The notes under the pieces are model-generated. The model saw only the letters and a program-made list of their open reading frames with translations, searched no databases and was not told the DNA's origin. Positions 8,720 to 18,100 of a DNA stretch of 44,651 nt are shown here, in pieces (within the stretch, counting starts at the first letter, position 1; the number at the start of each line of letters is the position of its first letter). Source of the DNA: an uncultured Verrucomicrobiales bacterium (GTDB taxonomy: Bacteria > Verrucomicrobiota > Verrucomicrobiia > Verrucomicrobiales > DEV007); assembly GCA_937891465.1 (NCBI GenBank), contig CALAHF010000218.1, positions 1-44,651 of the forward strand, given 5' to 3'. A program made the position numbers and the translations under genes.

Positions 8720-8762
8720 CGAAGCAATAGGGTTGGTTCGCCGAACGGATAGGGTTGGTTCG
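8720..8762. repeat. 43-bp palindromic element, copy 3 (direct-core variant)
   Basis: This copy keeps the outer ends and the GTTCG-C-CGAAC centre. The core hexamer TAGGGT has the same orientation on both sides instead of facing its complement, so ATAGGGTTGGTTCG occurs twice. Its reverse complement matches the copy inside the WD40 gene at 36 of 43 positions without gaps. It lies in the 69-base gap between two sulfatase genes of one presumed operon. The minus strand is open as [10 protein letters not shown] and joins in frame the region upstream of the sulfatase start at 8703. Confidence 0.85.
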
Positions 8763-8772
8763 AAAATGTTAT

Positions 8773-10230
8773 TCAGCGCTTGCTGGCGGCTTCGATTTGT
8801 TTTGCAGCGAGCAGCGCCCGGAATTCTTTGAGTCGCTCGATTTGGTCTTCGCGTTTTGCTAAATTTTGTTTTTCTTCGGGATCTTTCGTTAGGTTGTAAA
8901 GCTCTTCACCATTGGGCCATTTTCCATAGCGCCAGCGCTGATTGCGAAGCGCGTAGCCGAGGTTTGGGCCGCGTGAGACGACACTGTAAGCAACTTTTTT
9001 CTGACCCGAGCGCTCGGGATGTTTGAGCAAGGGGACGAGCGAGGTGCCTTGTAAATGATCGGGTGCCTTGAGATTGGCGAGTTCGGCAAAGGTCGGATAG
9101 ATGTCGATCAACTCGACCATCGCTTGAGATGTCGAAGCCGGTTTTGTGATACCCGGGGCGCGAACGATGAAGGGAACTTTGGCTCCGATATCGAAGAGCG
9201 TCACTTTACCCCAGAGGAAATGATCGCCGAGGTGATAGCCGTGATCGGATGTGAAAATGACGATGGTGTTTTCTTTGAGGTCTTTGGCTTCAAGTGAATC
9301 CAGAACCAGTGCGATTTGAGCATCAATGAAAGAAATGCAGGCGTGGTAAGCTTGCAGGTATTGGCGGCGCAGTTTGTCGTCTTCTTTCCCGAGTTCAAAT
9401 CCAAAGGCTTCATAGCGTTTGGAAATCGCAGTCGATGGAATCGAATTCCACAAATTGGCACGGTCGGATTGATAAACTATTTCGTCGAGCGGGTATTGAT
9501 CGAAATATTTATCCGGTGCGAGAAACGGAACGTGCGGCTTTTGAATTCCGCAGGCAATGAAAAACGGTTTGTCTCCGCTGGCATCATTTTGAATCCAATC
9601 TGCAACTTGCCGCGCGTTTTTTCCGTCTTTGTGTTGTGCATCGGCTAGGCCGCTGCGTCCATAGCCGGGTGGCGTTTGCGCGTCGAGTTTACTCTTCGCT
9701 GCCTTTTCAGTTTCCTTCCACAACTTGCGATTTTTACGATCTTCAGTCGAACCGTGTTCGGCTTCGAATTTTGTTCGAGCTGCGGTTACGACGGGAAGTT
9801 CATCATTTTCGAAGCGGGTAAATTCACTCCAAGCGACCTCGCCATGTTCGTGCCGAGGCGAGTGAAACACTTTGCCAACGCTAGCAGTCCAGTAGCCGTT
9901 TTTTTTGAAAAACTGCGGCATGGAAATCGTGTCGGGCCGAGTCTTTCTGATGTCGGCAGTGTTGTCGATTACCCCGCTCGACTCTGGATACAGCCCGTTT
10001 AAAAACGAAGCTCGCGAGGGGCCGCAAACGGGATACTGGCAAAATGCGCGATTAAATGTCATCGACTCGGACGCAAACTTTGCGAGTGTCGGTGTGCTGA
10101 TTGGGTTGTAGCCGGATGGCGAAACGTGGGTGTTCAAGTCATCGCAAACGATGAAGAGAATGTTTGGTTTTGGATCAGCTGCGGCGCTAAAGCTACAGAG
10201 GAAAACGAGAGTGAGGCAGAAATTCTTCAT
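8773..10230 (-). CDS. Secreted sulfatase, iduronate-2-sulfatase type
   Basis: This protein has 485 residues with a signal peptide (MKNFCLTLVFLCSFSAAADPKPN). The metal-binding pair is in FIVCDDLNTH. The active-site motif is V-C-G-P-S-R-A with C69, and a second metal and catalytic region reads FTSDHGYHLGDHFLWGK. The C-terminal domain (RYGKWPNGEELYNLTKDPEEKQNL) is typical of the subfamily. It is exported and expected to hydrolyse sulfate esters. It starts 12 bases after the stop of the preceding sulfatase, so both are very likely on one transcript. Its sequence differs clearly from the two neighbouring sulfatases, suggesting different positions or sugars as substrates rather than recent duplication. 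Confidence 0.95.
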   Translation of the reverse strand: MKNFCLTLVFLCSFSAAADPKPNILFIVCDDLNTHVSPSGYNPISTPTLAKFASESMTFNRAFCQYPVCGPSRASFLNGLYPESSGVIDNTADIRKTRPDTISMPQFFKKNGYWTASVGKVFHSPRHEHGEVAWSEFTRFENDELPVVTAARTKFEAEHGSTEDRKNRKLWKETEKAAKSKLDAQTPPGYGRSGLADAQHKDGKNARQVADWIQNDASGDKPFFIACGIQKPHVPFLAPDKYFDQYPLDEIVYQSDRANLWNSIPSTAISKRYEAFGFELGKEDDKLRRQYLQAYHACISFIDAQIALVLDSLEAKDLKENTIVIFTSDHGYHLGDHFLWGKVTLFDIGAKVPFIVRAPGITKPASTSQAMVELIDIYPTFAELANLKAPDHLQGTSLVPLLKHPERSGQKKVAYSVVSRGPNLGYALRNQRWRYGKWPNGEELYNLTKDPEEKQNLAKREDQIERLKEFRALLAAKQIEAASKR

Positions 10231-10242
10231 CGAGCGTTGGGG

Positions 10243-11856
10243 CTATTTTACGAACTCACCGAATGGGCGGTCATCGAATTTTGAAAGCGCATCAGACAAT
10301 TCTTTTTTCATGCGCTCAGCTATTTTTGGTTTTTTTGAAAATACATTTTCGTTTTCTTCGGGATCCGTTTTCAGATCGAATAACTGATCGGTCGTGAAAT
10401 AATGCGGATTGTGTTTGGCGGCTCCGTGTCCGAGATGGCTGTTTCTTGTGAGATAAGGCCGCTCCAAAATTTCACCTTCGAATCCTTTGAACGTCTTTCC
10501 TGCGTCGAGCTGTTTCTTCACTTTTTCGGGATAACGCACCGCGATGTATTTCCAGTTTTTGGTTTTGACAGAGCGGGAATGTCCTAGCTCGCCGAAGAGA
10601 ACTTGACGTAACGGTTTCTTATCTCCAAACACCGCTGGCTTGAAACTGATTCCGTCCATGGAGTAATCTTCTGGCGGTTTGATTCCGCAGATATCGAGAA
10701 TGGTTGGGGCGACGTCGATATTCGAAACGAGACCGTTGTATTCTGATCCCGGTTTGATTTTTCCTGTCCATTTCAGCAACATCGGAACTCTCATTCCATA
10801 ATCGTAGAGCGTCGCTTTGGCAGTTCGGTAAGAGCCGTGGTCGGGAACGAAAATGATGAGTGTGTTTTCGTCGAGCCCAAGGTTACGGACTTTGTCGAGC
10901 AGGGCGCCCACGCCATCGTCTAGCCAAAGCGCATACGCTGCGCGATCTTGAAATCCGGCGGCGCGATTTCGCCGAAGCACATCTTCACGAGATGGCATGA
11001 CATCAAATCCGTCTTCAACAAAACCCTCACCGGTCATGCGCGGATCGGCTTCGAGAGAAAATTTATTCGCCCAGGGCGCGGGGCCGTGGTGAAGCGTCGT
11101 CGAGAAATAAAGGAAGAAGGGTTCGTCTTTGCTTTCTTCGAGAAAATTAAACGCCTTGCTCACGGTCCAGTCGAGATTGTGAACGTTGAGCGAATCATTC
11201 AGCAGCTCTTTCAGGTTCGCTCCGTAAACTCCGTCTGCCCAATCGAAGCCGTATTTTTTAATTTCATCGCACCACTTTTGGTGATTGGCTTGCATCTTCG
11301 AATTCACTTCCGGATCACGCGGGTCGGCCGTTTTTGGATACGTCTGAATCTCAGCGGATTTGATGACAGCGTCTTTTCCGCCATGAGCCAGCCAGTCATG
11401 ACGGATGACATGCGACTTGCCAACGAAGCCCGTTTTGTATCCGTTTTTCTGAAGGACTTTGGGAAGATTCCACAGATCAGGTTCCAATTCGCCGATGTTT
11501 TCCACTTGAGTTTGATCTCCTGGAGGATGCTCTTCGAGAAACTTCTTTCCTTGGCATCGCCCCGCAAAACGTCCCGTCAGAAAGCTGTATCGAGAAGGCG
11601 AGCACACCGTCGAAGTGACATTGAAGTCCGTTAGGTAAAGTCCATCCTTGGCCATCTGATCCAGTCGTGGCGTATGAACGTTACCGCCCATGAATCCCAG
11701 AGAATCCCAACTTTGATCATCGGTCATGATCAGGATGATGTTTGGTTTCTCTGCGTGGTCGCCTTGGCTTATTGAAATCGTCGCATTGAAAATCAAAAGC
11801 ACGCCTAAAAATCTTGTGATCAGGGCATGGCTAACGCTGGGGAGGTCTATTTTCAT
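10243..11856 (-). CDS. Secreted sulfatase, heparan N-sulfatase/arylsulfatase-like
   Basis: The chosen ATG at 11856 gives 537 residues with a signal peptide (MKIDLPSVSHALITRFLGVLLIF and on to about residue 31). An in-frame extension to an ATG at 11913 would only translate palindromic repeat copy 4. The metal site is in LIMTDDQSWD, the active-site motif is V-C-S-P-S-R-Y with C85, and FVPDHGSYRTAKATLYDYGMRVP holds the second metal ligands. The C-terminal part (DQLFDLKTDPEENEN) is the usual tail. The pattern resembles N-sulfoglucosamine sulfohydrolase-like sulfatases. It is the second gene of the minus-strand run beginning at 14516. Confidence 0.93.
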   Translation of the reverse strand: MKIDLPSVSHALITRFLGVLLIFNATISISQGDHAEKPNIILIMTDDQSWDSLGFMGGNVHTPRLDQMAKDGLYLTDFNVTSTVCSPSRYSFLTGRFAGRCQGKKFLEEHPPGDQTQVENIGELEPDLWNLPKVLQKNGYKTGFVGKSHVIRHDWLAHGGKDAVIKSAEIQTYPKTADPRDPEVNSKMQANHQKWCDEIKKYGFDWADGVYGANLKELLNDSLNVHNLDWTVSKAFNFLEESKDEPFFLYFSTTLHHGPAPWANKFSLEADPRMTGEGFVEDGFDVMPSREDVLRRNRAAGFQDRAAYALWLDDGVGALLDKVRNLGLDENTLIIFVPDHGSYRTAKATLYDYGMRVPMLLKWTGKIKPGSEYNGLVSNIDVAPTILDICGIKPPEDYSMDGISFKPAVFGDKKPLRQVLFGELGHSRSVKTKNWKYIAVRYPEKVKKQLDAGKTFKGFEGEILERPYLTRNSHLGHGAAKHNPHYFTTDQLFDLKTDPEENENVFSKKPKIAERMKKELSDALSKFDDRPFGEFVK

Positions 11857-11869
11857 TGAATTGATTTTT

Positions 11870-11912
11870 CGAATCAACAGGGTCTGTTCGGCGAACATAC
11901 CCTGTTGGTTCA
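11870..11912. repeat. 43-bp palindromic element, copy 4 (most symmetric)
   Basis: This is the best palindrome of the family: 19 of 21 opposed positions pair by Watson-Crick rules or are complementary and one more is a T-G wobble, around a central G at 11891. The inner part is TGTTCGGCGAACA and the arms include AACAGGGT and ACCCTGTT. It ends 14 bases before the sulfatase start at 11856 on the minus strand, inside the 77-base gap after the haem protein gene. The minus strand reads F-A-E-Q-T-L-L-I-R-K in frame with the sulfatase. An RNA hairpin here could affect processing or translation of the downstream gene. Confidence 0.9.
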
Positions 11913-11933
11913 TTGGAGATTTTTGTGGAAGTA

Positions 11934-14516
11934 TTACTTCTTCTCAGGCGCTTTCAGCACCTGGAGATCGTGGATCGACCAATGCAGACGGTGCTTTCCT
12001 GTCTGAGTGATCTTGACGAATTTGGCTTTTTGTGTCGGGCAATCCACGGAGATCTTTGAGGACTTCTCTTCCTTCTTTTTGATCGGCTTCGTCCAGTTTT
12101 TCCCATCAGTGGAAAACTCCACATCGCATCCGCGAGGGTAGTCGTTTCGTGAACTGGCCGCGTCGAGAATGACTCCTGTGATTTCAGTGACTTCGGGCAA
12201 TTCGATTTGATACCACATACCCGGCTTCATGCTTCCGCCCGTGGTGTAGCGGCTTTTCAAATCACCATCGATTGCTTTTCGAGCATCATTCGGATTGGCG
12301 CTGGCGGTGACTTTCCACTTGTCACGACCGGGGATAATCTGGGGAACGCTGGCGTGAAGCTCAGCTTCGGTCCAGGGAGTTTTGCGATCGAGGCTGGCAG
12401 CGCGAATGGACGCGACTTCGCTTTCGCTGATGAAGCCCAACTGATTGCCAAAACTGTTTCGAAGGTAAGACAGAACGGAGGCAATCCATTTGTCTCCATT
12501 TGATTCCATCGAGATCATTTCGCCCGGATAGGTCTTCCCGTTGATCGGACCAGTGAGACCATGAAGGACAACCTTGGTTGCCAGATCGCGGTGCCCATGG
12601 AGAATTTTTGAGTCGACCAGCGAAGGGGCAAGCCGAAGGTCGTCACCTCCAGGAATCGAGGTTCCTTTTCCATCAGCCCCATGGCAGGCAAAGCAAAGGG
12701 ATGCGTAAATCGTCTTCCCCTCTTTGAATTGGGTGAGCTCTTCTTTACTTAATTTCGGTGGCGTCTGGTTATTCCCTTTGAGCATTTGCCCGCCGATCGC
12801 TTTTACGCCGGCGCTTTGCGATCCTTCAACCGTTGTTGCAATCAGGGTCGCGTGATCTTCGAACTTCAGAAGTTTCGCCGTCATCAGCGATTGCGTCACG
12901 ACATTGGGATCGGAGTCTTTTGCCAGCGCCGCGATGTCGTCCTTAAGGCTTGTGTCGCCATTTTTGTAAAGCGTCTCGCTTGCACGGATCGCCGCCTGCC
13001 GAACCAAAGCGTGTTCATCTTTCATTTTAGAACGGGCAAACTCAGGGGTGAGTGAACCAATTCCTTCAAGCGACCAGATCGCGTGCATCCGGGCGAGATC
13101 ACTTTTACTTTCATTGGCCATTTTTTCCAAGGCCGGAGCAACACTTTTGTCGCTACTGAGAACGATCAATTTCTGGGCTGTGTCACGCCACCAGCCGTTC
13201 GGGTGTTCGAGATGAGCCACTAGGTCAGCCGCCTTTTTGCCGATCATATTCGGCTTGGTCGTGTCGCGTTCGAAATCATCATGCACGAGACGGTAGACCC
13301 GGCCTCGCTGAATGTTTTTTGCAAAGCCGTATTCATCGACCACCCCGCGCAAGTAGCTGCCGGGTTTGGTCCAATTACCTTGCTGGACGATCCCGCGGTA
13401 CATGTCGACGATGTAGAGACATCCGTCAGGGCCCGTCTGCATGTGCATCGCGCGGAAGTTTGGATCGGTCGAACGAATGAACTCACTGCCGGGATGCGCG
13501 TTTGTTAGGTGGGTCACGCCGTCGCGAACTTCTACTTTGCTACGACGAATGAGACGGCCCACGGGCTCAGAGAAAAACAAGTCGCCCCTCATTTCAGCAG
13601 GCAAACGGTCTCCGCGGAAAATTCCTTCACCACACGTCGCAGTGAAGTGATTGAGCGTGTTGTTTTCCGGACGAAAACGTTTCGCGCCGCCTTGCACATC
13701 AGGAATTCCCACAAGCGGAAACACTTCGCGGTAGTCCACAGGGAATTGGTCGGCAACGTTAAACGCACCATACACAATCGGCTGTTGAAAATTGAGAGGG
13801 CCACGCTCGCCGCCCGCATTTACGAACCACGGCTTTCCGTGATCATCCTGACAAAGTCCCCACTGACCGCCGTTCGCTGCCGTCGCTTCCTTATTTGCGA
13901 GACCTGATTCGTTGTGGCGCAGGCGATAGGCGTTGTAGGTGGTGTAAATCCAGTTATCCATCGACCAGATCAGGCCGCTCGGCTGGTGTTCCATATTGCC
14001 TCCTCGCTTGCCGCCTTCATACCAGAGTGTTTTTTCGTCGGACACTCCATCCCCGTTGGCGTCGCGATAGCTGAAAATATCGAGCGTGTTCGTTTCGCCA
14101 ATCAATACCCGATCATCGAGCGGCAGAACCATTCGTGGCAGCAGCAAATTATCCGCAAATACCGTGTGTTTATCCATTTTACCATCGCCGTTAGTGTCTT
14201 CGTGCATCGAAACGCGGCTCGTGGGCTCCTGCTCTCCAGTGGCGTCGGCATCCTGCATGTAGGTCCGCATTTCCACGACATAAAGTCGGCCGTTTCCATC
14301 GAACGCACACACGACCGGCTCAGCGATTTCCGGTTCAGTCACCACAGGTTCGAGACGATAGCCTTCTGGAAGTTGAAAGGTCTTCAGGCTTTCTTTAACG
14401 GACAGATAGGGGAGCGATCCGGTGGGTTCGTAGCGCTTCACTTCATCAGCGAAGGAAGCCGTTCCCGCGACAACAAGCGCGGACAATGTGATTAAAGTTA
14501 GGTGAAATCCTTTCAT
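11934..14516 (-). CDS. Exported membrane-bound dehydrogenase-type propeller with cytochrome c and discoidin domains
   Basis: This 860-residue protein has a signal peptide (MKGFHLTLITLSALVVAGTASFA). The domains in order are: a beta-propeller of the 'putative membrane-bound dehydrogenase' type common in PVC bacteria (about 45-400, with DEDTNGDGKMDKHTVFADNLLLPRMVLPL-like stretches shown here as NGDGKMDK and GETNTLDIFSY); a HEAT-like helical segment (about 430-580); a c-type cytochrome with one haem motif C-F-A-C-H (about residue 610); and an F5/8 type C (discoidin) domain (about 725-857) likely to bind carbohydrate. It is exported. It probably oxidises a sugar or alcohol and passes electrons to its haem; the substrate is unknown. 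It is the first gene of the minus-strand sulfatase run, so a role in the same glycan pathway is inferred. Confidence 0.88.
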   Translation of the reverse strand: MKGFHLTLITLSALVVAGTASFADEVKRYEPTGSLPYLSVKESLKTFQLPEGYRLEPVVTEPEIAEPVVCAFDGNGRLYVVEMRTYMQDADATGEQEPTSRVSMHEDTNGDGKMDKHTVFADNLLLPRMVLPLDDRVLIGETNTLDIFSYRDANGDGVSDEKTLWYEGGKRGGNMEHQPSGLIWSMDNWIYTTYNAYRLRHNESGLANKEATAANGGQWGLCQDDHGKPWFVNAGGERGPLNFQQPIVYGAFNVADQFPVDYREVFPLVGIPDVQGGAKRFRPENNTLNHFTATCGEGIFRGDRLPAEMRGDLFFSEPVGRLIRRSKVEVRDGVTHLTNAHPGSEFIRSTDPNFRAMHMQTGPDGCLYIVDMYRGIVQQGNWTKPGSYLRGVVDEYGFAKNIQRGRVYRLVHDDFERDTTKPNMIGKKAADLVAHLEHPNGWWRDTAQKLIVLSSDKSVAPALEKMANESKSDLARMHAIWSLEGIGSLTPEFARSKMKDEHALVRQAAIRASETLYKNGDTSLKDDIAALAKDSDPNVVTQSLMTAKLLKFEDHATLIATTVEGSQSAGVKAIGGQMLKGNNQTPPKLSKEELTQFKEGKTIYASLCFACHGADGKGTSIPGGDDLRLAPSLVDSKILHGHRDLATKVVLHGLTGPINGKTYPGEMISMESNGDKWIASVLSYLRNSFGNQLGFISESEVASIRAASLDRKTPWTEAELHASVPQIIPGRDKWKVTASANPNDARKAIDGDLKSRYTTGGSMKPGMWYQIELPEVTEITGVILDAASSRNDYPRGCDVEFSTDGKNWTKPIKKKEEKSSKISVDCPTQKAKFVKITQTGKHRLHWSIHDLQVLKAPEKK

Positions 14517-15162
14517 CGGTTTGGGTAAATAATTGAGTCTTAAAAATGTAGGTTTCGCTAAAAAAGCGTGTCTCGGAGGCTAATGACACCGTAAAACAAC
14601 TCAGGCGCAAGCAACGGAGTTGACCCCTGCAAAAATCGCCGAAAAGTGGCGGGCCGAAAAAACAGAGGCGACGACCGCAATTCCCGCACCCATCGAAAAT
14701 GCTGCGTGAAGTCAAGAAGGCGAATTTTACGACGCTTACCGTGTGACCAACCCGGCAAAAAGTAGAATAAGAATTGAAATCCAGCGGTTCATTGAATCAG
14801 ATATTAGGAACTCCAGCTCATTTTTCAAGACCAAAGAAGCTTAATTCCCATGTTATAGAATTTGAGGCGAAGGCTTTGGATCCAAGGCCGGAAATCATTT
14901 TGAACCAATAGTCTGATTTGGTGACAAGACGCTGACGCTTCATTTTTTTATTCGTCGTTAAATTCAACAGCTATCAGTGGGGGCTGACATCCAAATTATT
15001 GAGCGGCGAAATGGCTGACGCTGTTGGTTCGTTTTTGTAATTCCCCCCAACGTCCAACAAGCTGGATAGCGTCACGAATCAACTGATGAGGCGCTCAACC
15101 TGCGAAACCATTCAGTGGTCGGGTGAACCCAGCGCGGTTGCTGCGTGAGATTGAATCAGTCT
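14517..15162. other. 646-base gap without a convincing gene
   Basis: It lies between the start of the haem-propeller gene and the end of the giant metalloprotease gene, both on the minus strand. The promoter of the sulfatase run must lie in its left part. Short open frames of about 66-90 codons exist on the minus strand (14446-14758), but they are rich in Arg and Phe without any recognised pattern and overlap each other. No tRNA, clear terminator or full repeat was seen. A fragment GTTGGTTCG near 15023 matches only one arm end of the 43-bp family and is not called. Confidence 0.6.
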
Positions 15163-18100
15163 TTATTGTTCGCGGTGTTCAATCACAATACGATTAGATT
15201 CACCACCGGTCATGTGAAAGCCAGTCACGAGTTGCTGATCTTCGAGGAAAACGCCGCCTATTCTGATGCTGATTCCATTCGGCTTATCCACGTAGCTTCC
15301 TGAGATGAGGCCGGTTTTCACGTTGAATTTCAGTTTGATGGATTCTGGGCCGTAGTAGGTGATGTTGTTAGTTGCTGCCCAGGTGAGGGAATGTTCCAGA
15401 TCGAGATTTTCTATGCGGAGCCAAGCATTGTGATGGCTATCGGAAAGACTGCTGAACGCGGAAACGCCTTTGGCAGGTCGGGTAAATTGGCTTCCAACAA
15501 CGGCACGCAGGCTGTCGAATCCATTTGTATAAACGGTCGTTGGCCGGGATCCGCTCAGTTTTACCCAGCGAATTTCACCGTCGACATCCGAGATATCAGG
15601 AAGCTCGCGAAAGGTGAGGTTTCCGGCAAGAAATCCGGTTGGTTTAGAATAAATTCGACGATGAATAGACCACTGATCGTTTCGGGAATGATGGCCTGCG
15701 AGGGTTGCTTTGGTTCCGTCGGCTAGGGTAAATGCACCTTTGCACGTTCCGGTTGTTGAAACCGAAATGGTTCCATACCCATCGCCCGCTGGTTCGAGGG
15801 CGGGGGCGGTCGAAACGGGAGCGATGATGGCCACGGTGTAACGTCCAACATGCGGAGAAGGTGCCGCTTTGGAATGCGGATTTTTCTGAGCGTCAACGTT
15901 GTGGGAGACGCCGTCTATATCGACAGTGCCGGAGATTTGGAATCCGTCGGTTGTTCCGTCAGCGAGGCCAAGTTGCAGGACGAGGTCAATCGGAGGCAAC
16001 CCGCCTTTCCGATTGATGGATGTGATGATCGCGCCGGTTCCTGGATCGACAGCTCCTTTGAAGCTATACCGTAAGCCATCGATCCAGATTCTGCCGGTGA
16101 GGGTCCCTGATGAGTTGTATTTGACGCTTTCGATTCCGCCGGAAAATTCCAGAGACAAGGTATTGTTCAACACGCCGTGATAACTCCCTGCTGCCGCTGA
16201 ATCGTGGGCGATGGCGGTGAGAATCGGTCCGCTGGCGATCGATCCTGGTGCGGACGTGTCAGTGACGGCGCCGGGATCTTCGGAGCCGGGGTATACCCAA
16301 TCCGTGCCGGGTTTTATCCTTACGGCACCGGTCTTTCCACCATAGCTGAACACTCCAGCGGTGCGGGCTTGTTTTTGGAAGGCGACTCCGGTGAATCTAA
16401 TTTTCTTTTTTACAGCAGGATCGTAATAGCTGCCTTTGAGAGCTCCATTTTTATAGCTAACGGTTGCAGCGAGTTTTTCCGGGCCGTAATGCAGGATCTT
16501 GTTGTTCGCAAACCAGCTGGCGGCGCGGTGGGTGAATTCTGCCTCAGGGGTTTCGACGGGTGCAGTCGGGCCAACGAAGGTGATCTCAGCGTTGTAGTGT
16601 TGATCTGCCAGTTCCGGGAAAACGCGGACGTTTTTCGGTGGCGCGACAAACTTGGAACCGAGGGCCCACACGGCAAGATCGAATCCGTCGGGGTAAGTTT
16701 TCTCGCGGGTGTCGGCAAATTTTACCCACTGGAGAATGCCATCGAAATCGGATTGTCCGGGACGTTCGGCAATGGTCAACTGACCGCCGACGCGTCCTTT
16801 AGCGGGTTTGGTCCGATATATTTCCCGATAAAGGCAAAATTGATTTTCGGCGCTGAGATAGCCGACTTCGGTGAGCTTGGTTCCGTCCCCCAGTTTACCT
16901 GAGATTTTTACGGTTCCGCTGGTTGCAACACTAACTGTCGCCCAACCGTCGCCGCCGGGCTTGGTTTCGCCCCATCCTCCGATTGCAGGCATGACCATGG
17001 TGTAAGCACCAACGACCGATTCAGGAGCGGGGTTGTGTTTTTTATGAAACGGCATTCGCGGACAGTCCAGAGCGGCGGATGTGCCGTTGTGGCTCACCGT
17101 TCCTATAACGATTTCGCCCGCAGTACCCACGGCTTCGTGAAGCTGGAGTTCAACCGAGAGGATCGTTTTGTCTCTTTGGAGGAAGTCCTTCTGAAAGTAT
17201 CCGTTTTGATCGAACGCTCCCTTGACGCCAAAGCGACGCCCATTGTGATAGATGAGGCCGGAGAGAGAGCCGCCGGTAGTGGCTGTTGCTTTCGGGTTTT
17301 TAAGAGTCAACGTCGCGGAGCCAACGAGGGTGGTTCCGTCTTCGCTATTGAGAAGAAGGCCATCGTATTTTCCGGCATCGGAAGTTTTCCATTCGGCTGA
17401 GGGAGACGTTGTCAGAGGGATACCTGCCTCGAGTGGAGTTTCGGCCCGTTTTGTCGGGTCATCTGTAGAATCGGTTCGGCCGGGATCGCTTTGTCCGAAG
17501 GTGGAAAGCCCGTCTTCATCTTCAGCTCGAACCCAGTAAAATTGCCAGGATCCGGCAGGTGCGGCGGTGTCTTCGAACGAAGTAGAGCCGACTGGAAGCG
17601 TCGCGATTTCAACCGCGTTGTGGGTCAGGTTGAAGTCATTTCGGAAAACGCGATACCCGATGGTAGCCTCAGGCTGATCGGTCCAGCTGAGTTCGACTTT
17701 GTCTTCGAAAATGTCGTCCGTAGCGAGGAGATCTGAGATTGGATTGGGGAGCAATTTTTTCTCGACTGTATGGTCGGCCGATGTGCTGGCGAAGGTTTCA
17801 TTTCCTGCAAGGTCGGTGGCGATTCCAGCGGGAAGTGAGGCAATGACATCGCCTTCGCCGGTGGTTTCAGAAACTTCTGCAGCGAACGAGGCATCGCCAT
17901 CGGTTCCTGAATTGATTTCGGTTATGGCATTTGCGCCAGCGGTTCCTGCGAGTGAAACGTCTGCAGATTCAAAACCATAAACGGGCTCGGAGAAGTCGAC
18001 GTCAAAAATGATCGGATGTTCGATGGTAGGATCTTCCTGCGAGGTACCTTGTTCGATGGTGACGGTCGGTGAAATCGTATCGATGGTAAGGGAAGTAGCA

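Noticed and set aside
14446-14758. Small minus-strand genes before the haem-propeller gene
   Set aside because: Overlapping frames with unlikely composition, one of which runs over the start of the supported gene.
15020-15035. Seventh copy of the 43-bp element
   Set aside because: Only about nine bases match one arm end, which is within chance.
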